This document shows positions 13,101 to 25,639 of a DNA stretch of 64,000 bases, one piece after another. The notes beneath the pieces were generated by a model that did not search any database, was not told where the DNA came from, and saw only the letters and a program-made list of their open reading frames with translations. This DNA comes from Hymenolepis diminuta. Taxonomy: Eukaryota; Platyhelminthes; Cestoda; Cyclophyllidea; Hymenolepididae. The stretch is from contig CAADRB010000012.1 of assembly GCA_900708905.1 (NCBI GenBank), positions 2,343,271 through 2,407,270 on the forward strand, read 5' to 3'. A program made the translations under genes and the position numbers. Positions within the stretch are counted from its first letter, which is position 1. Each line of letters opens with the position of its first letter.

Positions 13101-16100
13101 TGTGTGCGTGAATGACTCACATTCGAATTTGTCGGAACACATCCGCGTTAACATTGGTAGTATTTGTTGATCGCGTTGGATCCAGAGCCCAACAGATTAC
13201 CAAAATGACCAGGCAGCTTATACAACTACAGCCTGAAAGAAAAAACAAATCAGAATATCATTATTAGGATGGAATACTACTAATTTATGATTTAAGAAGG
13301 CGTGAGCTTCAATAAAAATGTTTTTAATAAATTTAGTCGATATATAATACTAAAATGAATTAAGTAAAGAAACTGACAACTTAATCTCGATTTGGCCTAA
13401 AGCTCTTTATCACGATTCAATCACTTGTATATGCTAATGGGTCAATAAAGCAGAAATTAAATTGAAAGACTTCGCTTACCCACGTAGACGAGAAAGAGGA
13501 GAAAGTATCTTTGATTATCCTCGCCCACACAGTTGTTAACCCTGACAGTAGAAAAAGAGCACCCATTAAAAATGGGATATTTTCAATAGAAAATGACAAA
13601 TTCTACACAAAAATTAGGGAGACCCAGCAATCTGGAATTAGACCATTAGAAAAGACTGTTTTCTGAATATTTTAGAGATTTCACCATTAAGCGATTGCCT
13701 AAAGTACCCTCATGGAGTCCGAATATTTGATGTACCGATATAAATCATGAAATAATCTAATTCGAAATGATACACAAGCCACACCTACGGAAATGCACAC
13801 GAGAAGATACAGGTGTAAATATAAAATCAGAGAGTACAAGCAAACTAGAAACAAAGGTATTTATCTGTTGAAATATATTTTCAGTGTGCATGAATAGAAT
13901 TCATACGCTTCATCTCTCGCGATTATTGGGAATGTAATCTCGCATTTACGACAGTTACTGATAAACCAGGCTGCCAATCATTTCATAAATTCTCCAATCT
14001 GTACGGGCGAATCTACCTTTCTAACAAAATATCTTTCGCTAGGGAAATCGTTCTAATTTCTTTCTTCTAGACTGAGAAATTTGTCGGAAGCCATTAATAA
14101 AGATTCTGAATGAACTACACTCGCACCGCGTTCAAATATAACTTTTTCATGAATTTACATTTAATTAAATAAGTTAAAACAAGAAGCACAGAGATGTGCG
14201 ACCTGACGAAAATGGCAAAGCAACTGAGAGATCAAATAGGTTTTGCACTTTTAGATCAGTACTTTAGTAAAAAGAGAAAATAACGACCCTACATGAATAA
14301 AAAAATGCTACACCAAAGAAATTCTAAGAAAATACGTATTTTCTCAAGTTAAGCTTAGGAATTATAGAGTATGACATATTAACAGCAGAGTATGCTGTCA
14401 ACGCTAACAAATCGGTTTACTACTCTAAAAATGACATTTTATATGCACATATTCAGTTGTCGAATATGACATAATAAATTGGATAGCTGCCAGACATGTC
14501 AGATGTGAATAAAAACCTGACGATCCAGAAATGATAAGATGTCGACAACAGTATCCCATTCAAGCGATGGGCATAGAAACCCTTAAAGCTACCACTTATC
14601 AAATCGAAGAAATATGAGGGACTATACAAACACTAAAAATTTTTATCAGCAGAATGACGTTACTTCCTTGCTCTTAATAGTTACTTATTTTCCATAACTT
14701 AAGGTGATTCAACATGTCTTTCGATCTCCATTTAACTCTTGCTCTTCTTTTTTGAGAATACCCTTAGCCTAGTTCTACCGTTTTGGAATAGTGATAATTT
14801 ATACCAAAAGAGTATAACAGATCATTATACTTATATAGGGAATTTAAGACGTCATATGAACAGAATCACGAAAGGAGACCAAGCTTCATGGGATCCCTCA
14901 CTTGGATTAGTACTGAAAGCAAAACTGTAAAACGAAACGGAAAATAGATATATTTCTCCCAGGTACATCTAATAACTTGTACTATATTTTAATAGAAAAA
15001 GTTTAAATATGGCCATTCGACTTAAGCATTTTGTCATCTTGTCGCATATTCTATAAATTGAAAATAGATATTCAGTAGAACATGTTTAATTAATCTACAT
15101 ACGAAACACTAATATTGGCGCAGGTGTTTCAAATAAGTGGCTAAGAAATCTAGGCATTTGATGCCAGAATTCATTGAATAAATTTACAGATAGCCATGAA
15201 ATTTTATCAGAACTCACCAGGGGCAATGGTGATCCATCTTTCGGATGCATCGATCGCAAATACTGCAGTGATGAGCTCTCGGCGGTCTCAATGTAGAGCA
15301 CTTTCGACAGATTGTCCAACCTCCTGGATACTGCAAAAGCAAGGAAGAAAATATGAACGCTAAGCTGAAGGTAGAGAAAACGATGGGATAAAATTTAAAG
15401 GTTTGACAGTGAGTCGAAGCCAGCAAGATTCGACATCATACTGACAAATATAAACAATTAATCATTAGAGGAAGACCCCATTGATAAAGTTGATGGCGAT
15501 ATCAAATGAAAATGACAATAAACTAGCATACCTTCCAGCACATTTTAATCGAAATAAGTGCTCACAGTCAGAAATGTTTGAGATGTCATCAGAAAAAGTA
15601 CAATCGATGAAGGCTTAAGTGAGATAATTCTCTACATACTCAAATCACTTCATTAATCACTTCTTATTAATCGAATAAGAACCCCATTGATGTGCAGGAC
15701 ATAAAAACGGTAATTATAAAATCACCAGTACTTTATAGAGGCATCAAGACAAACATTCCAAACCGGAAAGGTAGGGCTTCAGCTAGCGTGAATCTTCAGT
15801 CGTTATAAAATAGACATGCAAAATCAGGAATCAAAATTTCCCAACGGCATATTTACTCGAGCATAAGGCCCGACCACCCACCTCCTTTCCTTTTCCCGCT
15901 TAAATTTTTCTATTAATCATGTGTATATAACCAATCACACTACGCGAGCTTGAGCGAAGAGCAAAACACGCCTCAATATCCACATACATCTGCGTCTGCC
16001 AACGGCCGACAACTAACTCATAAAATTCGTTACTAATAGTCTTCCACCATTCATAGCAAAAGAATGAGTTAGAGAAAAATGGCCCAGATTTCTGACACAA

Positions 16101-18426
16101 GGGGAAGGGAGATTTGGGTAACTTTTTTGTTGCAAAAAGAGCAGTAAAATAATATTAACAATGAACGCATTTGACCTACGGAATCGATGGGACTTGAATT
16201 CCAACAACGTACGACCGGTAAATGTGGTTGGTACCTGTTGTATTTTGAATAAAAGAATAGAATGTATTTATATAACAGAATGGCACTCTGGGATGAGATT
16301 GCTAGGAAGACGAGAAATCAATAGGACAGGAATGGCGTGATATCATTTTAACCGATAAGAAAACCGATATTAACACCTGAATCTGACAGGAATTCATCTG
16401 GTTGGGCAAAGAAATGAGAAATTGAACAAGAATTTACATTACTGAGCAGTAAAAATAGAATAAATAGGAGGAACTATCCCCATATTATGAATCAGCGTCA
16501 TTTGATATTATTTCGGAAATTCGGGAGCATGCTGATAGAAAATGATCTACACAAATGATAGGGAAAAATCAGAGATGCCACGATGAGCGTCAAGAAATAG
16601 TTCCCTTGACGGCAAAATCAACACTTTCCTCAATGCGGAGTGGTGTTTAAATCCTAGTGACAGAAAGGAAAGTAATGACCACATTGTACTGCGGCTTTCT
16701 ATTGCTAACTGGGATGATGATATTATTAAGAAGATAACCGTAAAGACACTTAAACGTCGTCCCGAATGTATCCAAAAATAAGTCGTCGCAAAAGTGACTG
16801 AATGCATCTGCTAGGTAGATACAAGCGTTTTGTTTTTTACCAACTTTTACAGACTGCCTGAACAGAAAAAAATATGAAAATACTTTGGAGCCCATATTTA
16901 CAAGAATAAAACAAAAGGAGGAAAAAGTTTACCAAACAGAAATAAGAGTGACACTCCAACTGTTCCACAAATGCGACGAACTACAATGATTTTATGTACC
17001 CTATGTTTGGATGCCTCTAATATTGCCAAATAAAAGATTTGTGTTAAGCCGGAATTTGATATCAGTAGCGATGGTAATCTAACCTCGTAAAACTTTTGAG
17101 GAAAATGTGAAGGAAACAAACGGATAATCGTAGCAAAAAATTCTAACACCGATTTTAGAGTTAACGAAAATAACCCAAAATCTATTTGAAAACTGAGTCC
17201 ATTTGGAAAAGCAAACTCATTTACTTATATTCCCCACTGGAAAGATTTATTTCCCTCAGTGACAAATGAAAAATTTTCCACTTGATTAGAAACACAAAAG
17301 AAGTGTTCTACAAGATACTTGCATAAAATTTAAAGCCGCTTATTTGAGGTTTTATAAAAGTGATTTGCGCTTGTTTGCACCATAAAACTTGTTTAATGGG
17401 GAGCAATTAAATAAGAGTATATCTATGATTCCAACCATATCTTTATGAGGTTTATGTGTTAGTAATTGTCGATGTTTAGAGTACATAGCTGAACAAATAT
17501 TAAGATATTCGAAAACAGAAAGTCAAATACTATCTTTCAATTGCTATTTTACTTGAATTGCGTTGAAAACTTTGCTTGAGTCAGATGTATCGTTAAAACA
17601 CTAAATATGTAATTAATTTGGAAAATAATTCTTAAAATTCGTTTTACTGATAGGAGAAGTATAAACAAATTAATCGAATCTTAATCTCACGAAAAATGCA
17701 TTTGATCTTCACGAGAAGTAATAACTTAGTAAACTCATGAAAGTTATATGATCATGATAAAAAATTGAATATAAAATTGAAGGCATTGTAATGCAAAATG
17801 GTACATTTTAAGCAACTATGTCAAATATTTCATCACAAAAATCGGATAATCCGTAAATTAGACAAGGTTTTGAGAAATGTAAAAACAATGACCAGCTTAC
17901 ACTGCGTTTAAGGGTTAGAAGATCATTTGGACTGTGTCTGCGAGAAGGGAGCGGAATCATTCCGGGATCGGTAAAAACGGATTGGAGATGGGAGATTACT
18001 ACAAGAGTAACTATCACATTGTAGTAGATGGCGATAGCCACTGTCATGATGCTGAAAGGTCACGTGAAACAATGTATCAGGAGCGAATGAATAAATTGAA
18101 CAATCGAGCAGATTAAAAGTCATTATAAATTAAGCTAACTAAGTGGATAAGCGACGGTAAATATACACAATATCTTGTACTGTATACTGTACTTTGAGTC
18201 AAAATAAAAATAAAGTATCATTTTATTATGAAAATCACTATTAAACAAACCCATAATTAAATACTGGAATCGTGAGTTGAAAAATAACGACGTAATCAGA
18301 GTAAAGAAGGGCCGCATAGGTCGCCAAAATGCAAATAATACCGCATACTGAAAAATTAAATGTCATGACCCAAAAATTGCGACGGCAGCCCTCGACATTT
18401 ATAATGAGCGGTAATGCTAGGATTTT
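9706..18426 (-). CDS. DHHC palmitoyltransferase, ZDHHC3/ZDHHC7 (GODZ) type; 5' end missing
   Basis: Protein S-acyltransferase that moves palmitate from palmitoyl-CoA to substrate cysteines, normally at Golgi membranes. Seven minus-strand exons join in frame: 18426-18251, 18051-17901, 15330-15218, 13541-13480, 13232-13121, 10346-10274 and 10155-9706, giving 378 residues plus stop. In order: a first membrane segment ([19 protein letters not shown]) and a second one followed by TDPG; a cysteine-rich zinc-binding domain with paired CxxC motifs, HHCSIC and [11 protein letters not shown] (active site DHHC at partial-protein residues 142-145); [10 protein letters not shown]; two further membrane segments; and the post-TM4 SDETAVEH stretch that matches DETxxE in ZDHHC3/7. 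Introns are GT-AG, with one weaker donor (GTTTGT after the first exon). The first exon present opens at an acceptor-like TTACAG with no ATG and an in-frame stop upstream, so the true start lies in an unrecognised exon at higher coordinates. The C-terminal tail is longer than in human ZDHHC7. Confidence 0.9.
10274..10346 (-). CDS. Fourth membrane segment exon of the palmitoyltransferase
   Basis: This 73-nt exon follows TTTTTTAG and ends at CAG|GTAGGC. It codes for [20 protein letters not shown] followed by FSDQ, the last membrane helix. Confidence 0.85.
13121..13232 (-). CDS. Third membrane segment exon of the palmitoyltransferase
   Basis: This 112-nt exon follows CTTTCAG and ends at a GTGAGT donor. 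It codes for [18 protein letters not shown] and a luminal loop with three Asn-x-Thr-like positions (STNTTNVN). Phase is consistent on both sides. Confidence 0.85.
13480..13541 (-). CDS. Small 62-nt exon of the palmitoyltransferase (VNNCVG)
   Basis: Completes the DHHC domain with [13 protein letters not shown] and begins the third membrane segment. It is bounded by CTGTCAG and GTAAGC. It would be easily missed by ORF-based gene finding; its phase fits both neighbouring exons. Confidence 0.9.
13542..18250 (-). other. Larger introns of the palmitoyltransferase gene (13542-15217, 15331-17900, 18052-18250)
   Basis: Non-coding intron sequence apart from the listed exons. Several minus-strand open frames near 16.5-17.1 kb lack splice fit and domain similarity, so I read them as chance. 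The introns at 13233-13479, 10347-13120 and 10156-10273 likewise show nothing further. Confidence 0.6.
15218..15330 (-). CDS. Catalytic DHHC-CRD exon of the palmitoyltransferase
   Basis: This 113-nt exon carries most of the DHHC cysteine-rich domain: [21 protein letters not shown] and IRKMDHHCP. It enters in phase 0 after TTGCAG and leaves after CCC TG at a GTGAGT donor; the first base of the exon at 13541 completes the Trp codon of HHCPW. All zinc-ligand cysteines and histidines expected for the family can be seen, as can the nucleophilic cysteine, so the enzyme should be active. Confidence 0.93.
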
Positions 18427-21150
18427 CTGTAAGTATATTAACGCTGGACTTCGATGTGATATTTCTTAAAAACACACAATCAAATTATTTGTAATAAAAA
18501 ATGCTTTAAAATGTGTATTTATTTCAACATGAACTTAATTTTTTTGATATTTCACTTTTAGTTAAGCACCTCCGGGAATAAATCGTTTGCAGGGATGCAT
18601 TAATTCTAAAAATTATCACCATGGTTCTTTCGTACGAAACCTTAATAGAAGGAGTTACTGAGAACAATATCGCATGATATTCATTTTGCCTGAATTATAA
18701 CACGTCTGTTATTAATTTTTACATTCGTAATTATGCAACAGAAAATATGTGATTTCATTTTAAGCCCGTCCCACTAATACTGTCACCAATAATCCATTTT
18801 TGCATGAAGAGAATAAATAAAGGCAGCAATAAAGTAAATAATAAATCTAAAGGCAAGCGATCGGAAAAAGTGATCGATTAAAATAATTTCAACCCTGTTT
18901 TTGGGTATATATTAGATGGATTAATTTTACATAATCCATCGTTATTTGAGTTTATTGAAGATAAATACGGAAAAAAGCGTATTTTTCCGGTAATCAGCAT
19001 TTAGTACACAGGTCAGTACCACCGATGAAGTATCTATGTAAACTGCTCATTATGTGTTAAATTAAATTTCATCTTTAGATTCGAGATGTTATTAGAATTT
19101 TGCGTACAAATATCTCTCTGTTTCCTCTTTATGATATCTTAGGTGCTATGTTGTGAAATGTATAGCATAACTAATAAAAACAATTACAAAGAACCGTTTT
19201 CCTTTAAAAAACGTGACACGGTTATCCTCAGATAAAATAGTTTTGTTACTTTTTGCCAGATATATTTGATACCATTTATTGAGTAGCGTTTAAAGCTGTT
19301 TAATGTAATTTCCCTTCCCCATTTACGATATTTACCAAAAATTTTAATGAACTTTTCTGTTTGAGAGTTCTTTTCAACTCTGTTCTAATTTTACTACCGT
19401 TATCTATCCTTACTTTTAATATTTTATGATTACTTTTGTAATAATGTTATGTTAACCGGTGTCACTCGGAATGCTCGAGTCAAGTTCCTCATGTCGGTAG
19501 AATAGTACGGTGATGATCGAGAAACCACTCCATTTTTTTGATAAAAGAATCAAGATTTATATAGGTACTATTCTCTTTTAGATGGCAGTCATATGTGGCT
19601 ATCGATGCCTACGCGTGATGACTGGCATCTGTGTAGGTATTTATGAGCAAACATGTACATAGAGGAGACCCCCTATGGATACCGTAGTTAAGATCTTATC
19701 GTTTCTAATCGCTGGGTGTTGATTAGCATCTGCTGTCTTTGGCAACTTCATCGTCTAAGTGCTGCCAATTCTTCTGTGATATAAATTAGATCAGGTGACC
19801 CACACTCTTAATCTTACGCTTATTTTGTTAGAAAAAATACATTTTGCTTAGTTTATTCTTTTACTAGACCACCGAATGGCTATTGTTATTTCTAAGCTGA
19901 CTAACATTATTTATGCTTTATAAGGTAATCTGTAATCGACTAGGTAAAAAATAATTAATTTATTGTTGAATACTAAATTAAGCACATTCATTCACTGTCA
20001 CATTAAAAACTCTGTGTAATTTATTTCTACTTACAATTGAACATTAGTATGCAGTGTAATGGCTTTGTTACGTGTAATACACTTGGATTGCCGAAGAAAT
20101 GATAACGTTGCTGCCGCCCACCTCGCTAATTTGGCTTACGGTAAAGTACCTCTAAATCGTATAGTAATAATGTAGACTGATAGTGCAATTAATCAAGTGA
20201 GGATAGCCTTTTGCATGCAGAAACATCTAATAAAGTAAAAACATGTGGGACTCGAATAATTTTTTTGAATTTCGCCTTGCTCTACTCTCAAATGACAAGG
20301 TATTTTGGCAAATCGGATAAATGCATTTTTAAAAAAGCAAAAATTACAGACGTTCTTCTTACGTGACTGACTGATAAATAGTACTGTTATACTAAAATTA
20401 CTATTATATTTTGGATAATCCCCATAGCAACAGACAAATAGTGTGATGAGAAATTTGCGAATTGATAATTTTGGGACATTAATTATTTATCACATAATCA
20501 TTCACTATTATAAAATTAAAGTTTTATAAAAGAAAGTGTATTTGCTGCAGGTCATGATAAAACTGAGTTGAAATTGATAAATCAGGCATCGGGCGTAGGG
20601 ATACTTTGAAAGTACATGATGAGTGAAGGCTTGTAAGTACCTTATATATAAAATTACATATAGTGGTTGTAATATTGCATTTTGAGTAATACACTGAGAC
20701 TGGTACAGTATAACTATAAAATTTACAATCACAGCACAATGAATAAAGATAGTATATAACATGTGCTAATTGGGCACTTTAATTTAGTCGAGTGTGCAAA
20801 ATCCTATGTTGGAGAAGCTTGTAGGATGAATCCCTCTTTTTTGAAATATTTTGTCTTACAGGTTTCCTAATTATCACCAAATTTGATTATCTGTCTTCAC
20901 AAGTTATCTCTGTAACCTTTTAACCATTCCTGTGACCCGAGCACTCCCTAAACAACCATCGTGTTTTCTCAGCTGGCCTATGTCTCATCAACCCGGAAAA
21001 GGTAAACATACCTCAGACGATAGTAGCAGACACTGCTTAGTCAACACTCCTATTAATCAGTCCTGTCTGCACCGACCCTTCCTTTTCCTACAGTCGTCCC
21101 GACCAATTTAGGCGCGCATACAACCATATCCTTATGCGTGTCCTCACCCA
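18427..21150. other. Intergenic sequence upstream of the palmitoyltransferase
   Basis: Should contain the promoter and first exon of the minus-strand palmitoyltransferase, but no ATG exon ending in phase 0 could be picked with confidence. A more GC-rich stretch at about 19450-19760 holds no recognisable gene. Confidence 0.4.
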
Positions 21151-21158
21151 AAGAGTCG

Positions 21159-21440
21159 ACTATAAATAGCCTCCCACGAAACACATACGGAACAGGGTGG
21201 ACCCCAGCTGGACCCCAGCTCGCCAGGCGCACCTCTAGTTGTCCAATCCCCCAGTTCCCTATTTTTCCTTGAGACTCTGTACTGAGCTTACTCAATATAA
21301 CCTGGCCTACGCATTCCTCGACGTGCCTTTTCTTTCATTTACTGTTGGCAATTTCACCTACAAACTGGTGACCCTCAACAGTCTGGTGGCCCGCTACAAA
21401 TTGGTGACTCTGTCGCTACAAATTGGTGACCCAGTCGCTA
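21159..21440 (+). mobile_element. LTR-retrotransposon-like fragment (TATA box and primer-binding-site-like repeats)
   Basis: The stretch is more GC-rich than its surroundings. TATAAATAG lies near 21161, about 200 bp before three TGGTGAC sites that look like primer-binding sites (a PBS starts with TGG, the complement of tRNA CCA). The last two are exact-phase 22-bp tandem units at 21395-21416 and 21417-21438, both beginning TACAAATTGGTGAC. A duplicated GGACCCCAGCT lies near 21200. No gag or pol coding follows. If it is an LTR and leader, it is a solo remnant. Confidence 0.25.
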
Positions 21441-21844
21441 CAAGCTTCAGTATCATGCTGATACTAAACCATGAGAATGTTTGCCGTTATCATTTTTGCA
21501 AGGAGCATAAAAGTGAAAAGTCATCGACAACAGTTAACACCTCAAGCGTCTTGGGTTCGAATTCCATGAATACAAACAAATGATGTTACGACTTCCTGGA
21601 GTGTGTATAGAAGACTTGAAGGAAAATGCAAGTATTGAAAGGCAGTTTCCGATACAGATAAAAATTATCATGATTTAAATCAAAGCCAGTTATAGTAAAG
21701 GCTTAAATTAGTCAGTTGTTTCAAAAATTGAGATTCTTTCATGAATATATGACATTTTTAAAAATTTCAGTTGTTTTGTTAATACATTTTCCAGTTTTAA
21801 ATATTTGAAGATTATGGCTTTTGTGGCTAAAACAAGTGCAATCA

Positions 21845-21960
21845 ATGCATTTCCAAACTCTTGATCTTCTGATTTGGGAAAGGCGGCCGTATTTTCTAGC
21901 CATTAAGAGGACTCTTAGTTTCTTAGGGGGATATATCTTAGTTTAAACGAGTCGAGCTCC
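21845..21960 (+). repeat. Dispersed repeat R1, copy 2
   Basis: Second copy of the repeat at 2535-2655, same orientation. Shared blocks are TTGATCTTCTG, TAGCCATTAAGAGGA (against GGCCATAGTAAAGAT), CTTAGTTT and GATATATCT. Confidence 0.5.
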
Positions 21961-23313
21961 GTCAGTGTGGTGGATCTGGCTACTACATATGAATCAAATT
22001 CTCAAACACAGATAGCAAACATTAATCTATTCGAAAAAATGGGAGGCGTACTTTTGAAAGAGAGAATTTTTTGTTTAAATTTTATCCTTAATACTTTTTG
22101 AAGCTTGCGAAGTGAAACATTTTTGGTTCGGTATATCGGCAATGCTAGATATGTTTCAAGAGTAAATTTTCCCGATTTTTCTTAACCATGATTTTTGGTG
22201 CTTTCTCCCTATGATTATTGATTTAATAAATGAAAATTAAATCCATATTTCATATTTGCTCAAAGGACAAGTCCTCTAGTTGAAGGATTTTTCGGGGGAA
22301 CCTGTTAAGAAAGCTGAGAGCGTATATTTAAAATTCACCTTCCAGCAGTGTTTGGGAAAGCCTTAAGTCCGTTGTTATCGGCCACTCTTAATGATAATAT
22401 TAAAAGATCTAATCAATGAAGTTTTTTGGAAACTTAGAGCGTCATATTTTATCAATTGAAAGCCCTGTTTTTAATAATACTGCATAATAGTTATGTAATC
22501 CAAAGATACATGAGGTTGCTTGATTCATCTGCATTAATTATAAATATATAACGAAATAATCATTTCTTTATAAAATCAGATAAAATCTTCCACACAAAAG
22601 TTTTCTCTACCACGTCTAATGAAACTATATGTTCTCTGGTATTTTAAAAAAGGAAGTACTTTGGAAACAATAGAACCAATTACTAGTCTTCTTGATGGCC
22701 ACTAATAAGTCTTGAGCTTTCAATACGAAACTCTTCAAACTTCATGCACTTCTCTCAACAAAAATTGCACCATTAAGGGCTTTCGTATCCGTGTCTTGGT
22801 ATCTATTCGATAAAATGGACCCCTTAAATACCTCTTGTGTCTGCACATGAAAATGCATACACAATTTTGATAGTAACGGAGTAACGTATTTGACCGATAC
22901 TTAGCGAATAGAAACATTACAAAACAGAGAATAAGAGCCTGTATTTTCAACAAATTCAAATCAAATTAATTTATTTAAGGTGTTCTATAGGACGGTTGAA
23001 AGGAAATATGCTAAGTTATTGGCACACCACGAAGTAGAGAAACCAGTTATTCTTAAGGAAAGACATTGACGTATTATTATAGATGTACATCCTCAGATCA
23101 AAGCAAAAGCAATCTACAGCCAAAATTAAAGGATAGCTACCTATGCTTTTCCAAAGTTATTCTTCACTCACACTCTCTATGAAAATACTTCGATTCTTCG
23201 TCTACGAAGCAGCAGTGATGTTTTAATGTCTCTTACATAAATCCCCAACTGCCATGTCTAGATGTATTCATTTATTATCATTTTTTCTGTAACTTCCGCG
23301 TTTGATTTCTTAA

Positions 23314-23435
23314 ATGAAACTCATCCTTTTACTCATCCTCACGCTCGTCCTTGTCCAAGTGACACATGCAAACTGTCCTTTATTTCTACTCACATACATG
23401 CACACAGCAGAAACTTGTGGCTTAACTGCTAGCGC

Positions 23436-23472
<37 letters not shown>

Positions 23473-23541
23473 CCTCTCTGTTCCAATCTCTCACCTCTCT
23501 CCAACTCTCGTATTTTAACTGCTATTATACAACATACTTAG
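23314..23541 (+). CDS. Signal-peptide-like small ORF, doubtful
   Basis: The 75-codon frame opens with MKLILLLILTLVLVQVTHA, which looks like a textbook secretory signal with a small residue before the probable cleavage site. The rest includes a Leu-Ser run that is simply the translated (TC)n microsatellite, and the tail has no recognisable family. It could be a real first exon of a secreted peptide or a chance hydrophobic ORF in T-rich DNA; the second is more likely. Confidence 0.15.
23441..23469. repeat. (TC)n microsatellite
   Basis: An uninterrupted TC dinucleotide run of about 29 bp, followed by pyrimidine-rich sequence. Confidence 0.95.
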
Positions 23542-24699
23542 GTCGGCATTCGGCTCTTAGAGTTTTGCTTGATTTGAGACTGTGGTTATCTACAGTTAGC
23601 TGCTAGGTATTAGTCTTAATTCCTAAATTGGTGACCTCTGTTCTTGTTACATAAACATCATAAATAACTAAAGTCCAAAGGTTTTATAATGGAGTCCTGA
23701 GAGAGTTAATAAACTACCTGGAAAAATTATAGATTCATCAATTAATAAATTAAAATTAATGCTATTTTTAGAATTTCTCGTCATCCCCTTTGTTAAAATG
23801 TTAATCTAAGGTCAAATTATATGATATTAAAAGGCGAAAAATTCCCTTCGGCTATCATCTAGAGTAGAAGAAATTCACATTATATCGTTTTCTGAAAATG
23901 GAACCTATTATTCAACCACTATAGGAGAGAGCGATTCCATTCACTGCTGAATGGCAACCAATTTATTCTCAGTGTCACATGCTTCAAGCTGGGATGAACG
24001 CGATGATGCTAAAACGCCACTGCTAATACTTCATCAGTTATTCTATTTATATGCTTGCGTTTAGAAGACCGGACTTAATGATACGAGCACGAGGCTAATT
24101 ATATCCATCCAGTTATTTATAACAATATTAATTTTATCTCATAAATTAAATATTTAAAAATGGAATTTTTTTATGCAAATAACAGCGGTTAAAATGAAAA
24201 AAAATAAATTGATTAATTATACAACTTTTTTGTTGTGAACCACAATTGAAAAAAGTCATATGTATTGAATAGGGGCTTTAACTTAGAAATCATCAGCAGA
24301 TGAGAGGAAGTATCTGATCCATTGACGTTACTAGTTTTACAGATGAAAACAGATAATACGTGGCTAGTAAGCCGAATTAGTAGAGTAGAGCTAAATAGGA
24401 AAGTGGATGAATGAATAACGGAGAGAATGAGGTAGAAAATATAGTTATATCGGTAAGCGAATTAAGAACAGGTTCGCTACATTTTTATTCTATTGAGGGA
24501 AGATCTAGCGAGACGTTTTAATTGAAATGACTGTTATACCTTAACAAAGTTACCATATTTTGAAATTCAGAGACGGTTCTCAGGTGGATGAGGACAAGAA
24601 AGAATAGGCAAAAGATATATTTTCAAATGAGCTTTTGGAGGAGGAGGAGGAGGTCGGATTGAATTACTCATTTTGATGGAGAGCAGAAAAAACCTTAAA

Positions 24700-24900
24700 C
24701 ACGCAGTCAGACAAAAAAATTATGTAATTATTATTACCCATGGCAAGACAAGAAATTTTGTACTTTTATTCTCAGGAAAGCATTCGGACAAGGGGACTGG
24801 TAAGATGGTTAGTTTAGGTAGAAAAGGAGTGGATCGAATAAAAGTTGAGAATAAAGCCAATTAATCTTAAGAGATTTATCTCAATTATAGGATTGGGCAT
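24700..24900 (+). repeat. Dispersed repeat R2, copy 1
   Basis: Matches 40830-41010 in the same orientation. Shared landmarks in order are TTACCCATGGCAA, GGAAAGCAT, a purine-rich block, GAAAAGGAGTGGA (against GAAAGGAAGGGGA) and AGTTGAGAATAAAG (against AGTAAAAATTAAAG). Non-coding and diverged. Confidence 0.55.
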
Positions 24901-25639
24901 TCCCCTTTATTTTTAATTCTTGTGGTTCAAAACCTTATATTTTAATTTTCCCCCTGAAGTCTTGGGTGAATTCTTATCTTCCATACACAGCGTTTATTGC
25001 CCATTTGATTGATTTGAACGATTGATCATATCGTTTGGATCTAAATGCTACGTTACTAGCAGAATGGTAAAGCTCACTCGGGTCCAGAGAACGCGAAATT
25101 TAATGAGTGATATAATTGCTGAAACCGATAAAGTATATTCAAAACAGCCAGAGTCCTCAGCTGTCAAACAAATTAGACCTATAGTAGTTAAAATGTATAT
25201 TTTTTGTGGACATACAATAAATAAATAAAAATTTAGCTAGGAATGATTATATCTTTGGGAGTCAAACGTTAAGAGGTTGCCCTCTTCCAGAATCGGAGTT
25301 TCATTTTCTGTCAGTTAGACTGAGTCACGAGAGGAGATCATCATTGGGGTGTTAGTGCACTCTGTTGACTGGGATCAGGCATGAACTAAGATGTACCTAG
25401 GCGTGTTCTTCAATTTTTTGGAATGGAAATTATCGCAAAGTACCGGCAAATTCATTAAGACAATTTTTAATATGTGATAATTCTTTCAAACAAAAGTCCA
25501 GCTTTATCTTTAATGTTTTCATACATTTATTCGAATTATGACAAGAACTTACAGAGTGAGTAAGTTATAACGGGGCACCTATATTTTTTAGTTTAAACAA
25601 ACTCTGCAATAATTAACGTATTTTTTACATCAGAATTTT

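Larger units (their letters stand above)
21961..24690. other. Intergenic, no assigned gene
   Basis: AT-rich. It contains a signal-peptide-like open frame at 23314-23541 and a (TC)n microsatellite at 23441-23469, listed separately. Confidence 0.5.

Noticed and set aside
16547..17149. Overlapping minus-strand ORFs in the palmitoyltransferase intron
   Set aside because: Hydrophobic by composition. They add nothing between exons that already join with conserved sequence.
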